NCBI GenBank assembly: GCA_964583335.1
Contig: CAZOVG010000004.1
Coordinates: 124,001 to 188,000 of the forward strand
From: JAGNKE01 sp964583335
GTDB lineage: Bacteria > Pseudomonadota > Alphaproteobacteria > Micavibrionales > Micavibrionaceae
Length of the DNA: 64,000 nucleotides
Direction: 5' to 3'
The first letter of the stretch is position 1. The number at the start of each line of letters is the position of its first letter. Under the pieces are notes generated by a model. It worked only from the letters and a program-made list of their open reading frames with translations, did no database searches and was not told the DNA's origin. The position numbers were made by a program, and so were the translations under genes. Shown here piece after piece: positions 52,530 to 61,636 of this stretch.

Positions 52530-53741
52530 ACCAAAACAGTCGCAATTATTGGAGCCGGGCCGGCAGGCCTTATGGCGGCGGAGATTTTATCCGCTCGCGG
52601 CATTGACGTAGCCATCTTTGAGCGAAAACCCTCTGTCGGGAGGAAATTTTTGATGGCTGGCCGGGGTGGATTGAACCTTACGCATTCGGAAGATATTGAG
52701 CCGTTTATTCAAAAGTATCAGGATAGCGCCGATCATTTAGGGCCTATTATTCGGGCTTTTCCGCCGCAGCTTTTACGTGACTGGTGCGAGGGGCTTGGTG
52801 AAAAGACTTTCATCGGAACTAGCGGGCGTGTTTTCCCTGAGAGTTTTAAGGCTTCGCCTTTGTTAAGGGCTTGGATAAAGCGCCTTGAGCATCAAGGCGT
52901 TCGGTTTTTGCTTAATCATGAATGGGTGGGCTGGAATGCGCAGGCGTTGATTTTTAATACTGTCAAAGGTCAAGTAGAGATCATACCCGATGCGACCCTT
53001 TTGGCACTTGGCGGCGCTTCATGGCAACGACTTGGGTCGGATGGAGCGTGGGTCAATATCCTTCATAAGGAGAATGTTAAAATTGCGCGCTTGCAGCCTG
53101 CCAATTGCGGCTTTTATGTTGATTGGTCTGATGTGTTTTCTAAAAAATTCGTTGGGCAGCCGTTGAAGACGATTACAGCGTCTTTTCTTGACCATAAAAT
53201 TCATGGTGAAATCATGATTGCCGCTAAAGGTATAGAGGGTGGGCCGGTTTATGCTCTTTCGTCATATCTTCGGGAGGCAATCAATCAAGCAGGCGTGGCG
53301 ACACTCTTACTTGATCTGAAGCCCGATTACAGCCTAGAGGTCTTGTCCGATCGCCTGAAAAAGCCTAGGGCGCGGAAATCTCTGACAAATTTTTTGAGAA
53401 GCGCTGTTAATTTATCTGACGTTGCAATTGGTTTGCTTATGGAATGCCCTGATCGAGCCGCCCTCGGCGATTATCCGCCTGAAAGGCTTGCCCTTCTTAT
53501 CAAAAACTATCCGCTGAATTTAAAAGGAAACTTTCCTATTGATCGCGCCATTTCTACGGCCGGTGGCGTGATGTTTGACGGTCTCAACGCAGACCTGATG
53601 CTTGTTGTGAAGCCCGGGGTTTTTGTTGCGGGAGAAATGCTGGATTGGGATGCTCCGACCGGCGGCTACCTTTTACAGGGCTGTATGGCCACGGGCGTGC
53701 GAGCTGCTCAAGGTATTATCGACTGGCTTGAGTTTCATTGA
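52527..53741 (+). CDS. BaiN/HI0933-type NAD(P)/FAD-dependent flavoprotein
   Basis: 404 residues if started at the AUA at 52527. The first ATG (52572) would remove the essential dinucleotide-binding motif VAIIGAGPAGLMAAE (residues 5-19). Other motifs are GRKFLMAGRGGLNLTHSE and the C-terminal GEMLDWDAPTGGYLLQGCMA typical of this flavoprotein family (TIGR03862-like). The gene follows fbpC after 52 bases. Substrate unknown. A sequencing error changing ATG to ATA would also explain the start. Confidence 0.9.
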   Translation: MTKTVAIIGAGPAGLMAAEILSARGIDVAIFERKPSVGRKFLMAGRGGLNLTHSEDIEPFIQKYQDSADHLGPIIRAFPPQLLRDWCEGLGEKTFIGTSGRVFPESFKASPLLRAWIKRLEHQGVRFLLNHEWVGWNAQALIFNTVKGQVEIIPDATLLALGGASWQRLGSDGAWVNILHKENVKIARLQPANCGFYVDWSDVFSKKFVGQPLKTITASFLDHKIHGEIMIAAKGIEGGPVYALSSYLREAINQAGVATLLLDLKPDYSLEVLSDRLKKPRARKSLTNFLRSAVNLSDVAIGLLMECPDRAALGDYPPERLALLIKNYPLNLKGNFPIDRAISTAGGVMFDGLNADLMLVVKPGVFVAGEMLDWDAPTGGYLLQGCMATGVRAAQGIIDWLEFH

Positions 53742-53877
53742 CTCATATAACTGTTGTTTCTGTTTCAATTAAAATAACAGACTTTACTCCGGGGTTTTTT
53801 TCTGTCCCTGCACAGGCTTCCTTTAAGAAGAAAAACAGGTAAAAGGCGCGGCTATACAACCAGTAGACTTTAATTTT

Positions 53878-54516
53878 TTAAGGCTTTTCCGTCACTGCGA
53901 TCATTATTTCATTACGCCGCAGGCTGGGGATTGTCCAAGGCGGATTATAGCCCGCGACCTGATACGTTGTGCTGTCATAAGTATAATTGCTGTTTTTGAG
54001 CCAGTTTATTAACTCCTCGCGCTTTTGATCTATGAGTGGCGGCCTTAACACGCCGGAAAAAGTGATCACGGCGAAGTTTTGTGCAGGCTGAGATTCAAGA
54101 AATACATCGGGATTTGATGGAGCCGGCGCGTTTTCAGAATTTAGCTTTGCGGGCAGAAGGAATGACATCTTCCAGCGTTTTTCCTGCTGTTGCATTAGAA
54201 CAGGCGCCGTCATAGGTATCTTTTGTCCTTTTGGCTCCATGATTACGGGGGCGGTCATCTCGACCTTTTGACCCGGTCCATTTTCTCCTGAAATATAATC
54301 AAAAAGCCGCTTGAAAGAACGGTTAGAGGCGTTATTGAAGGGGCCCTCATCATATGTGCTGACGGCTAAAAGGGCTGGATATTCACGGATTTCAAATGCT
54401 TGTTCTTGCGCCATAATCTTATAATCTGGCCTTTCTATGTCTGTCTCCCCAAAGACCGAGCATGCCGTCATCGTAAGTAAGCCCAAAAATGAAATGACTG
54501 CCTTTAAAGTTTTCAT
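53878..54516 (-). CDS. SOUL-family heme-binding lipoprotein
   Basis: 212 residues. The signal peptide ends in a lipobox (LTMTAC), so the protein is likely a lipoprotein. SOUL/HBP features are EIREYPALLAVST, SFKRLFDYISGEN and KVEMTAPV. Heme binding is known for the animal members. It is the last gene of the leftward array and overlaps the SDR gene by 4 bases. Confidence 0.88.
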   Translation of the reverse strand: MKTLKAVISFLGLLTMTACSVFGETDIERPDYKIMAQEQAFEIREYPALLAVSTYDEGPFNNASNRSFKRLFDYISGENGPGQKVEMTAPVIMEPKGQKIPMTAPVLMQQQEKRWKMSFLLPAKLNSENAPAPSNPDVFLESQPAQNFAVITFSGVLRPPLIDQKREELINWLKNSNYTYDSTTYQVAGYNPPWTIPSLRRNEIMIAVTEKP

Positions 54517-55250
54517 CCCTTTACGCGCAAAGTACTGCGCCCCCCATCGACATGTAAAACTTGTCCAGTGATCCAGCCGCTTTGATCGCTAAGCAACATG
54601 GCTGCCAAATCCGCACTGTCCTCCGCCTTGCCCAGACGCGGGATCGGATGGAGGGCCGCTATTGCGGATGCCATTTGCGGCGAAGAGGTGAGGCTTTTGG
54701 CTAGGGGTGTGTCTGTCAAGCTTGGAGCAATACAGTTGACGCGTACCTGTGGGGCCCATTCTGCGGCGAGCGCCCGGGTTAGTCCCTCGACAGCGCCCTT
54801 CGCTGTGCTAATTACAGTATGATTGGAAAATCCTTGCTGTACGGCGATACTGGAAAACAAAACAACGCTGGAATTTTGTGCTCTTAGGGGTTTCTCCAGT
54901 GCACGAAGAACCCGCAATATTCCCATCACGTTCAGGTTGTAGGACAACAGATAATCTTCGTCTTTTGTTGCCTTCAGAGGTTTTAGATCTATAGACCCGA
55001 TGCAATAGGCCAGACCTTTTGTGCCCGTTTGTCTTGCGTATTCTATAAAGGCTTGGAATTCATGAGTCTCTGGTTGCGTTACGTCGATTGAAAATGTGGA
55101 AATGCGTTCTGAATTTTTGTATTCCCGCAAAGTAGAGCTATCACGGGCAGTCAAAATTAATGTTTCATTCTGTTTCAGCAGCTTTTGCGCTAAAGCTGCG
55201 CCAATTCCCCCGTTTGCGCCCATGATGATGATTGGTAAACTGTCAGTCAT
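54513..55250 (-). CDS. SDR-family protein lacking the catalytic tyrosine
   Basis: 245 residues with the cofactor loop MGANGGIG (9-16), active-site-like FSSIAVQQG and the C-terminal VDGG. The usual YxxxK is replaced by I-S-T-A-K (HTVISTAK), so the catalytic tyrosine is missing although the lysine is kept. It may bind NAD(P) without the ordinary reaction or use another residue. It overlaps both neighbours by 4 bases. Confidence 0.88.
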   Translation of the reverse strand: MTDSLPIIIMGANGGIGAALAQKLLKQNETLILTARDSSTLREYKNSERISTFSIDVTQPETHEFQAFIEYARQTGTKGLAYCIGSIDLKPLKATKDEDYLLSYNLNVMGILRVLRALEKPLRAQNSSVVLFSSIAVQQGFSNHTVISTAKGAVEGLTRALAAEWAPQVRVNCIAPSLTDTPLAKSLTSSPQMASAIAALHPIPRLGKAEDSADLAAMLLSDQSGWITGQVLHVDGGRSTLRVKG

Positions 55251-55987
55251 GGTTTGGTCATCTTTCTGGAAATCGCAAAGTAAAGCGGGTAGGGCAGTAG
55301 CGCTAAAAGCTTCATGAAAAATGTAAAGCGTTTAGGAAAATGAATTTCAAAACCGGGGCGAGTCAGACCGTTTGCTATAGCTTCGGCGGCCTGTGCCGGC
55401 TCAATAATCATGGGCATAGTAAAATCATTCTTATCGGTCATGGGGGTGCGAACAAAACCAGGACTGATCAGCTTTATATCTACTCCCGTTCTTTTATTTT
55501 CCGTGTACAGGGATTCAGCGAAATTTATAATCGCCGCTTTCGTGGCGCTATATGGTTGCGCGTTTGGCAGTCCTCTGTATCCGGCCACGCTGCCGCATAG
55601 CACCAGTTGACCTTTTCCTTGCTTTTGCAGGCGCGGTAAGACCACATGAACAACATTCAGCATTCCTTTGAAATTTACATCCACGATTGATTGGGATTGC
55701 TCGAGGCTGTTACTTTGGAAACTTCCCGGCTGGTATGTCGCGGCCAAAAAAATGACAGCATCCAGCTTTTCAAGCTTTCCCAAAGCGAGCTTAATTTCCT
55801 CAACCGATGTTATGTCCAGCGGAAGCAAAATCGTTTCTGAGTTTAAGTTTTCAGACACCTTCCTCAGCTTGTCTTCGCTTCTGGCTGATAGAATCAGGTG
55901 TACGCCGCGTTCGCTGAGTACACTCGCCAAGGCTGCGCCAATCCCGCTGCTTGCGCCTATGATCCAAATATTTTTGCCTGTTAGCAT
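55247..55987 (-). CDS. SDR-family oxidoreductase
   Basis: 246 residues with GASSGIG (11-17), the active-site serine of CGSVAGYRG and YSATK. The C-terminus is hydrophobic (FMKLLALLPYPLYFAISRKM), pointing to membrane association, as in lipid-metabolising SDRs. It overlaps the next SDR by 4 bases and lies 8 bases after the DUF3833 gene. Confidence 0.9.
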   Translation of the reverse strand: MLTGKNIWIIGASSGIGAALASVLSERGVHLILSARSEDKLRKVSENLNSETILLPLDITSVEEIKLALGKLEKLDAVIFLAATYQPGSFQSNSLEQSQSIVDVNFKGMLNVVHVVLPRLQKQGKGQLVLCGSVAGYRGLPNAQPYSATKAAIINFAESLYTENKRTGVDIKLISPGFVRTPMTDKNDFTMPMIIEPAQAAEAIANGLTRPGFEIHFPKRFTFFMKLLALLPYPLYFAISRKMTKP

Positions 55988-55995
55988 TTTCAGCC

Positions 55996-56526
55996 TTACT
56001 GTTTTTGCATAAATATAGTTAGCTCAGCGACCGTAAAGCCAAACTTTTTTAAGTAGGAGCGGTTAATCAGAACACCATCATTCATCATAAACATCCAGTC
56101 ATCGAATGTTATGCGATACGTTGAGCCTTCGACCGTAAGGTCCATCTCGTACTTCCAGCGCATAGCCGAGCCGTTCACGTTTCCATGTGCCGTTCCGATT
56201 ATATCTCCCGCAGCGCCCTGATAGCGGTTGTCTTCTACTTTTTTGATTATCCATGTGCGCGATTGGGTTTCACCGTCATAATAGCGGAATTGCTCTTCAA
56301 GTGTGCCGACATCATCAACCCATGTTCCTATCATTTCGACATCAAATTTCCGGGTGACATGGCCTTTTCGGTCTTGTACCACCCCCCAAGCCTTAATTGG
56401 GCCTGTGAAGTATGATTTAAGATCGAAAGCTGGTGTCGATCCCGCATAATGATCCAGAGTTGGGCCAGAGCAGCTAGTCAGTAGCATCATCAGTCCCATA
56501 AGCAAGACTCCTTTTATGTTTTCCAT
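55996..56526 (-). CDS. DUF3833 lipoprotein
   Basis: 176 residues with a lipobox (MMLLTSC) near residue 19. The mature part matches DUF3833 (KAWGVVQDRKGHVTRKFDVE and FDDWMFMMNDGVLINRSYLK). Members are common beside cyclopropane-synthase-like genes. The start lies inside the MFS gene end (53-base overlap). Confidence 0.9.
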   Translation of the reverse strand: MENIKGVLLMGLMMLLTSCSGPTLDHYAGSTPAFDLKSYFTGPIKAWGVVQDRKGHVTRKFDVEMIGTWVDDVGTLEEQFRYYDGETQSRTWIIKKVEDNRYQGAAGDIIGTAHGNVNGSAMRWKYEMDLTVEGSTYRITFDDWMFMMNDGVLINRSYLKKFGFTVAELTIFMQKQ

Positions 56527-57793
56527 TATTAACTCCTTGGTGACAGTAGAGGTTCCAAAGCATGACTGCTGCGATAAATTTGATCAGGCATGGCAAAAGG
56601 GCATAAAGCGAGACGAGGGCGCACAAAGCGTTTTGGGGATTTTGCTGGCCGGGGGTGAATCCTGCGCTATCCAGAATGATAAACGCCAGTCCGCTGCATA
56701 AAGCCAAGGCTATTTTGGGCATAAGAGATAAGATTGAAAAGTGCTGCGCTGTCTGGCTTTCTGCGTTTTTATCGGCTATCCGGTCGGCCATAATGGAGGC
56801 TGGATATATAAGGTCTGCACCCAAAGCCATACCGGATAAGGCGCAGACGAGCATAAAGGGGATCGTATCTCCAGGCTGCAATGCTGCGGCCCATATAAAA
56901 GTCAGTCCCGCCAGTATCATGGACGACAGCCAGGCTCTCTCTTTTCCAATTTGTCCGGACAGCCACGTCCAGAAAGGCATCATGGCCGCACCCGATAGGA
57001 AATACAGCATAAGGAAGGCGCCTGTCAGTTCTCCTGCGCCCAGATAATCCTTAATAAAAAACATCACGAGTACTGCCGGTAGCGACGCGGCGATGTAGGT
57101 GAGGAAGCATATATCAAAAAATAGCCGATCCGGCCCGCAAAGGATTGAAAGGACAGAAAATCTAGGCCTTTCTTCGAATTTAGTCTTTATAGGAGCCTTC
57201 TTGAAAATATTTAGCACGCCCCACAAGCCGATGAGGAGGAAAGCCAGAAAGGCCGTAAACAGCAACAAGTAGGAAGTCTCCGGGGTATATCGTCCTTGTA
57301 AGAGGGGCGGTAATACTGCCGCTAGTGTTAATCCGGCAAGGCTCAACCCTTCGCGTATGCCGACTATTCTTGTTCTTTCTTGGGGTGTGTTCGACCAGAG
57401 GGCGCCGAGGGCATTCATGTTGATCGTGATCAAACTATACCCTGCGGCGGCAAGAATAATTGATACTCCAAATGATACAGGCAGGGGGAGCGGGTTCACA
57501 GGCCATGCAAAGAGCCCTGCCATTCCCAATATCAGCAAGAGTGCGCCAAGCAGAAAAAATTCCTTTCTACGGTGCGGATTTTTATCAAGAAAATAGCCAA
57601 ATAGGGGATCCTGAAGGGCGTCGAAGAGGCGAACGGCAATCAAGATAGCTCCGGCTACACCGATGTTTAGTCCTAGATACCGCGTAAAGAAATCTGGTGC
57701 GTGTATGTAAAGGGGGAGGCCGGCGAAGGCGAGGGGGAGCGCTAAAAACCCATACTGCGCCAGATGGTTTAACGGGATATTGGGGCGCTCCAT
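56474..57793 (-). CDS. MFS transporter (GPH/MFS_2 type)
   Basis: 439 residues with about twelve helices. LFDALQDPLFGYFLDKNPHR at about 52-71 matches the RxxDAxxDPxxGxxxD pattern of glycoside-pentoside-hexuronide transporters and lipid-related relatives (MFS_2). In this setting lipid or lysophospholipid movement is possible but not shown. It overlaps the chalcone-isomerase-like gene by 1 base. Confidence 0.9.
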   Translation of the reverse strand: MERPNIPLNHLAQYGFLALPLAFAGLPLYIHAPDFFTRYLGLNIGVAGAILIAVRLFDALQDPLFGYFLDKNPHRRKEFFLLGALLLILGMAGLFAWPVNPLPLPVSFGVSIILAAAGYSLITINMNALGALWSNTPQERTRIVGIREGLSLAGLTLAAVLPPLLQGRYTPETSYLLLFTAFLAFLLIGLWGVLNIFKKAPIKTKFEERPRFSVLSILCGPDRLFFDICFLTYIAASLPAVLVMFFIKDYLGAGELTGAFLMLYFLSGAAMMPFWTWLSGQIGKERAWLSSMILAGLTFIWAAALQPGDTIPFMLVCALSGMALGADLIYPASIMADRIADKNAESQTAQHFSILSLMPKIALALCSGLAFIILDSAGFTPGQQNPQNALCALVSLYALLPCLIKFIAAVMLWNLYCHQGVNNGKHKRSLAYGTDDATD

Positions 57794-58329
57794 CAGGGAG
57801 TCCCCAACAGGTTTGCCCGAAGCTCCGGTTCGCTTGTTTTTTGGCTAAGCCAGATATCAAAGAACAATCGACCGAACTCGGGATCTTCTATCGTTCCGAT
57901 GAGGTTTTCATTTTCATAAAATACAGTTTTACCTTCCGCGGTGTATATTCCCGTTAAAACAGTCTTTTCCTTTACGTCGGGAAATATTTTTCTCATCTGT
58001 CCGTGCCAAACGGCTAACCTGAACTCGTTACGATACCCGAGCTTTCGTATCTCCTCTGCTGATGAGTCGGCAATATGCCGTCCTGACACGGCTCTGAGGT
58101 ATGATATAGACAGCGCATAAGGGGGTTTGCTCTGCCAATGTCCGCCCGGTGCGTAAAGGCTGGCATCATATATATCAAAAAACCATATGCTTAAGCGTCC
58201 CTGTCCGACGAGCGCGGCGTTGGATACATGTTGTGTGATTATGTCCGAGGCTTTAGCAGGGCTGCTTACCCCTATGACCATCGCTAAAAGCGCCAGAAAC
58301 CTCCTCAGGTTAAGCATGACTGACCTCAA
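57793..58329 (-). CDS. Exported chalcone-isomerase-like protein
   Basis: 178 residues with a signal peptide (MRSVMLNLRRFLALLAMVIG...AKA; M5 at 58317 is another start). The fold matches bacterial chalcone-isomerase-like proteins (IWFFDIYDASLYAPGGHW and LTGIYTAEGKTVFYENENLI), which bind fatty acids in plant relatives. It overlaps the methyltransferase gene by 20 bases. Confidence 0.85.
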   Translation of the reverse strand: MRSVMLNLRRFLALLAMVIGVSSPAKASDIITQHVSNAALVGQGRLSIWFFDIYDASLYAPGGHWQSKPPYALSISYLRAVSGRHIADSSAEEIRKLGYRNEFRLAVWHGQMRKIFPDVKEKTVLTGIYTAEGKTVFYENENLIGTIEDPEFGRLFFDIWLSQKTSEPELRANLLGTP

Positions 58330-59470
58330 CCTGCATCACATCTGTCCGCCCGGTTTTGAACCCGGCGGCACAGGCGGCCAGATAGAAGCGCCAAAGGCGA
58401 ATAAAGCCTTCGTCGAACCCGAGTCCTCTCACTTTGTCCTGGTTTTTGTCGAAGGTTTCCAGCCATAAGCTCAAGGTTTTTGCGTAGTCCTTACCAAAAA
58501 GGAATTCCTCCCCGATCTTTAGGTTGGCTCTTTCGGCTTCTCTGCGAAACGCTCTGCGACTTGGCAGCATTCCACCGGGAAAGATGTAAGTGCGAATAAA
58601 ATCGCCTCCCCGGCGATAGTTTTCAAAATCACCATCATCAATCGTGATTGTCTGGATAACAGCTTTTCCTTTTGAGTCTAAAAGCGTTCCAAGTTGGCTA
58701 AAATATGTCGGCCAGAATTTTTCACCAACGGCCTCGAACATTTCAATAGAGACTATGTGGTCGTATTTCCCCTTTTGAGTGCGGTAATCTTCTAGGGCGA
58801 CATTGGCCCGATTTTTCAGCGCACTTTTGGCATATGAGTGCTGTTCTTCAGACAAAGTAATGGCTTTGATGGCAAAGTCTCCCTTTCTGACCGCTCTTTC
58901 TGAAAAGCCGCCCCAACCGCATCCTACCTCGAGAAGACGACCAGTGTTTCTGTTGAGTTTTTCAATTATCCGGTCGTATTTTTTTAGCTGGGCCGTCTCA
59001 AGAGGGGTATTATCGTTCTCGAAGATTGCCGCTGAGTACGTCATGGTTTTATCAAGCCACAGACTATAGAACTGATTTCCTAAATCGTAATGGGCGTGAA
59101 TGTTCTTTTTGCTGCCCCTCATCGTGTTGAGCTTAGCTAAATAACTTATGTAAGAGAGTAAGCGAGAAAATCTTTGCCCCATCACATAGCTTTGAAATGC
59201 CGAACGGTTTAGAAGCGCTACTTCTATGAGCGACTCAAGATTGCTGCTGTCCCAGTGTCCATTTCTGTAGTCTTCCGCGAAGCCTATATCTCCCTTGCGT
59301 GCAAGTCTTGTCAGTACGCTCCAGCGGTAAATGTGTATGTCTGCCTTAGGTCCAGGCAAGGGTCCCTCAAAGCCAAAGCTGTTTCCATCTGGCAAGGTTA
59401 TGAAAAGTGAGCCGTGTTCAATGCCTTCAAGCTTTTTCAAAAATGCTTTTAGTATTACTGAATTTAACAT
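58310..59470 (-). CDS. cfa: Cyclopropane-fatty-acid synthase-like SAM methyltransferase
   Basis: 386 residues. The SAM motif is LEVGCGWGGFSE (about 195-206), and SYDxGNxFYxLWLDxTMTYS precedes it as in CFA synthases (HYDLGNQFYSLWLDKTMTYS). FETFDKNQDKVRGLGFDEGF near the C-terminus is also conserved. It methylates acyl chains of phospholipids, giving cyclopropane or methylated fatty acids. The gene lies between DUF1365 and the chalcone-isomerase-like gene. Confidence 0.93.
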   Translation of the reverse strand: MLNSVILKAFLKKLEGIEHGSLFITLPDGNSFGFEGPLPGPKADIHIYRWSVLTRLARKGDIGFAEDYRNGHWDSSNLESLIEVALLNRSAFQSYVMGQRFSRLLSYISYLAKLNTMRGSKKNIHAHYDLGNQFYSLWLDKTMTYSAAIFENDNTPLETAQLKKYDRIIEKLNRNTGRLLEVGCGWGGFSERAVRKGDFAIKAITLSEEQHSYAKSALKNRANVALEDYRTQKGKYDHIVSIEMFEAVGEKFWPTYFSQLGTLLDSKGKAVIQTITIDDGDFENYRRGGDFIRTYIFPGGMLPSRRAFRREAERANLKIGEEFLFGKDYAKTLSLWLETFDKNQDKVRGLGFDEGFIRLWRFYLAACAAGFKTGRTDVMQVEVSHA

Positions 59471-59538
59471 TGTTCCCGAGTTCCCCCTTTCTCAGACTAA
59501 AGTAGTGGCGTCCACCTAAAGCAGGCATTACCTAAGCA

Positions 59539-60333
59539 TTAAATTTTTTTAAGATTCTTGGTCGCGCTGACCTTTTCAAAATTTTGCCTCGGGCGATGAA
59601 TGTATTTGATGCCTTTTAGAAGCGTTTTTATTGCTTGCCAGTGGATCAGAAAAATTGCCTTGAACGTGATCAGTGGATACAGCCAGAATGCCTTTGACCA
59701 ATTTTCAGGCGTGTACGGCTTGAACTTTCCGATGAGCGAAGTAATAACCTGCTTGTTGTTTTCTGAGTTGTAATAGTCGATCCACACTCCGAAACTGTCG
59801 TTTCTTTGATCGAACCGGAATTTATAATGGCCTTCACGTTTTAGCATGGGCGAGACGTGGAAAACTTTATCTGCTTCCAGCCAAGCCTCAGGACTTATGG
59901 GGGTATGATCTGGATTAGCGCATATGTAAGTATGCCTCTCGCCAAAGGTGTTGTGGACTTCGCAGAGTACGGCCAGCATTTGCTTGCTTTTGTCAAAGCA
60001 TAGCCAAAAACTTACAGGGTTAAATACATAGCCCAATACGCGAGGCATTGCGACGAGAACGATGTTGTCAATTTTTTCTGATAGTCCGTAGGATTTTAAT
60101 ATTTCGCCTGCCCACGCTTCAAGATTACTCCCATCACAATGTCCGTGATCCTTGTCGTAGAATGCTATTAGGCCGGCACGGTTTTGCCCGACGCGCAGCT
60201 TTCCCATTTGCAGCTGATTCAGATGTTTTATCGGGCATGCCAGGTAATAGATTTTGTAGGAAAAGAGGTTTTCCACGGGTAAGAGCCGCTTGTGCATTAC
60301 CTTTCCAAAAAAAAAGTAGGGTCTTATTTCCAC
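59539..60333 (-). CDS. DUF1365 family protein
   Basis: 264 residues with the DUF1365 pattern (MHKRLLPVENLFSYKIYYL and the VLGYVFNPVSFWLCFDKSKQ segment). The family almost always sits between an FAD oxidoreductase and a CFA-like synthase, as here. Its biochemical role is not established. The start overlaps the oxidoreductase end by 10 bases. Confidence 0.93.
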   Translation of the reverse strand: MEIRPYFFFGKVMHKRLLPVENLFSYKIYYLACPIKHLNQLQMGKLRVGQNRAGLIAFYDKDHGHCDGSNLEAWAGEILKSYGLSEKIDNIVLVAMPRVLGYVFNPVSFWLCFDKSKQMLAVLCEVHNTFGERHTYICANPDHTPISPEAWLEADKVFHVSPMLKREGHYKFRFDQRNDSFGVWIDYYNSENNKQVITSLIGKFKPYTPENWSKAFWLYPLITFKAIFLIHWQAIKTLLKGIKYIHRPRQNFEKVSATKNLKKI

Positions 60334-61571
60334 GGCACTATTGCTCCGAGCACTTTTGACACCTCGATAGCGCTCATGAGCCCATCTTCATGAAAACCAT
60401 AGCGCTGATAGGCGCCGCACAACCAGATGTTGCTGCGCCCTTGTATTGTTTTTATTTTCTCCTGTGCGGAGATTGCTGTCTTATCGAATACCGGGTGCAT
60501 AAAGCTATGCTCTTCAATCGTTAAGGCTCGTTTTGGCATCGTATCAGGATTAAGGGTTACAAAAACCGGATGATCAACATCAAGATTTTGAAGATTATTC
60601 ATCCAATATGTCAGGGAAACGCTTGGTTTATTGTCTTTCCTATCTTCGCAAAGATAGACCCAGCTGGCCCAACATTTGCGGTTTTTTGGCATGAAAGATT
60701 GATCTGTGTGCACGACAATCCTGTTTTTCTGATAGGTGAAGCTCGACAGGATATTTTTAACTTCTGCGTCTTGCGTCTGAAGTAATTCCAAACTTTGATC
60801 AGCGTGGCTGGCGAGTATAACGTGATCGTATTCCGCCGTTTCGCCCTTACTGTCTATGACACTCACTTTGCCATCCTTTGGTGTTACTGAAAGTGCAGCG
60901 GTATTGTGTTTGATCTTATGCTCATAGGGCTTTGTTATTTTACTTATGTATTCTCGGCTTCCTCCGGTTACCGTGTACCACTGAGGGCGCTCCACAAGAT
61001 TGAGGAGTCCGTGGTTCTTAAAAAACCTTAGGAACGTTTTTGCCGGAAACTTCATGATCGTATCAACCGGGCAGCTCCAGATTGCTGCGCCCATAGCCAG
61101 AATATAATACCTTTGAAACCACGAACCGAGTTTTAGTTCGTCAAGGCATTCTTGAAGCGTGATATCTGGTTTCTGTTCTGAAAGAGCTAAGGCCTTGCGA
61201 TTAAAATTTATTATATCCTTGAGCATCCCGTAAAACTCGGGTCTTAAAAGATTTCTTCGTTGCGCAAAGATATTGCTGGAGCTGTATTCCAGCCACCCGT
61301 TGCTGATACTCACGCCAAAGGACATATCGCTTTTTTCATACGCTACGCCCAGGTGAGTGAATAAGCCCATCAGGTTTGGATAATTCCAGTCGTTAAACAC
61401 AATAAACCCTGTATCCAGAGCTGTCTTGCGTCCCCCTAAATCCACATCGATTGTTCGGCTGTGGCCTCCGATGTAGCTATTTTTTTCGTATACCGTTACA
61501 TCATGAAGATTGCACAGCAGATAAGCTGCACTTAGACCGGAAATCCCTGTGCCTATAATCGCGATTTTCAT
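60324..61571 (-). CDS. FAD-dependent oxidoreductase, amine-oxidase-like
   Basis: 415 residues. The GxGxxG motif is IGTGISGLSAA (about 6-16) with the GGHSRT cofactor segment (about 35-40) and SHADQSLELL downstream. It belongs to the flavoproteins found with DUF1365 and CFA-like synthases that act on fatty acyl chains. It starts 65 bases after the kinase stop. Confidence 0.93.
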   Translation of the reverse strand: MKIAIIGTGISGLSAAYLLCNLHDVTVYEKNSYIGGHSRTIDVDLGGRKTALDTGFIVFNDWNYPNLMGLFTHLGVAYEKSDMSFGVSISNGWLEYSSSNIFAQRRNLLRPEFYGMLKDIINFNRKALALSEQKPDITLQECLDELKLGSWFQRYYILAMGAAIWSCPVDTIMKFPAKTFLRFFKNHGLLNLVERPQWYTVTGGSREYISKITKPYEHKIKHNTAALSVTPKDGKVSVIDSKGETAEYDHVILASHADQSLELLQTQDAEVKNILSSFTYQKNRIVVHTDQSFMPKNRKCWASWVYLCEDRKDNKPSVSLTYWMNNLQNLDVDHPVFVTLNPDTMPKRALTIEEHSFMHPVFDKTAISAQEKIKTIQGRSNIWLCGAYQRYGFHEDGLMSAIEVSKVLGAIVPWK

Positions 61572-61615
61572 TGGAACATATTACAAGTCCCATGCTCTCA
61601 AGAGTATGTAGAAAG

Positions 61616-61633
61616 CATTACATTTCTGTAATG
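61616..61633. promoter_or_regulatory. Inverted repeat, possible operator before the lipid cluster
   Basis: CATTACA-TTTC-TGTAATG is a perfect 7-4-7 inverted repeat in the 65-base gap between the kinase and oxidoreductase genes, 45 bases before the oxidoreductase ATG. A further TGTAAT copy (minus strand) lies closer to the ATG near 61580. It could be a binding site for the regulator at 62964 or an RNA hairpin. Confidence 0.4.
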
Positions 61634-61636
61634 TTC

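Noticed and set aside
53751..53780. Weak hairpin between the flavoprotein and SOUL genes as a bidirectional terminator
   Set aside because: Stem is A+T-rich with a 12-base loop and no T-run directly after it on either strand.
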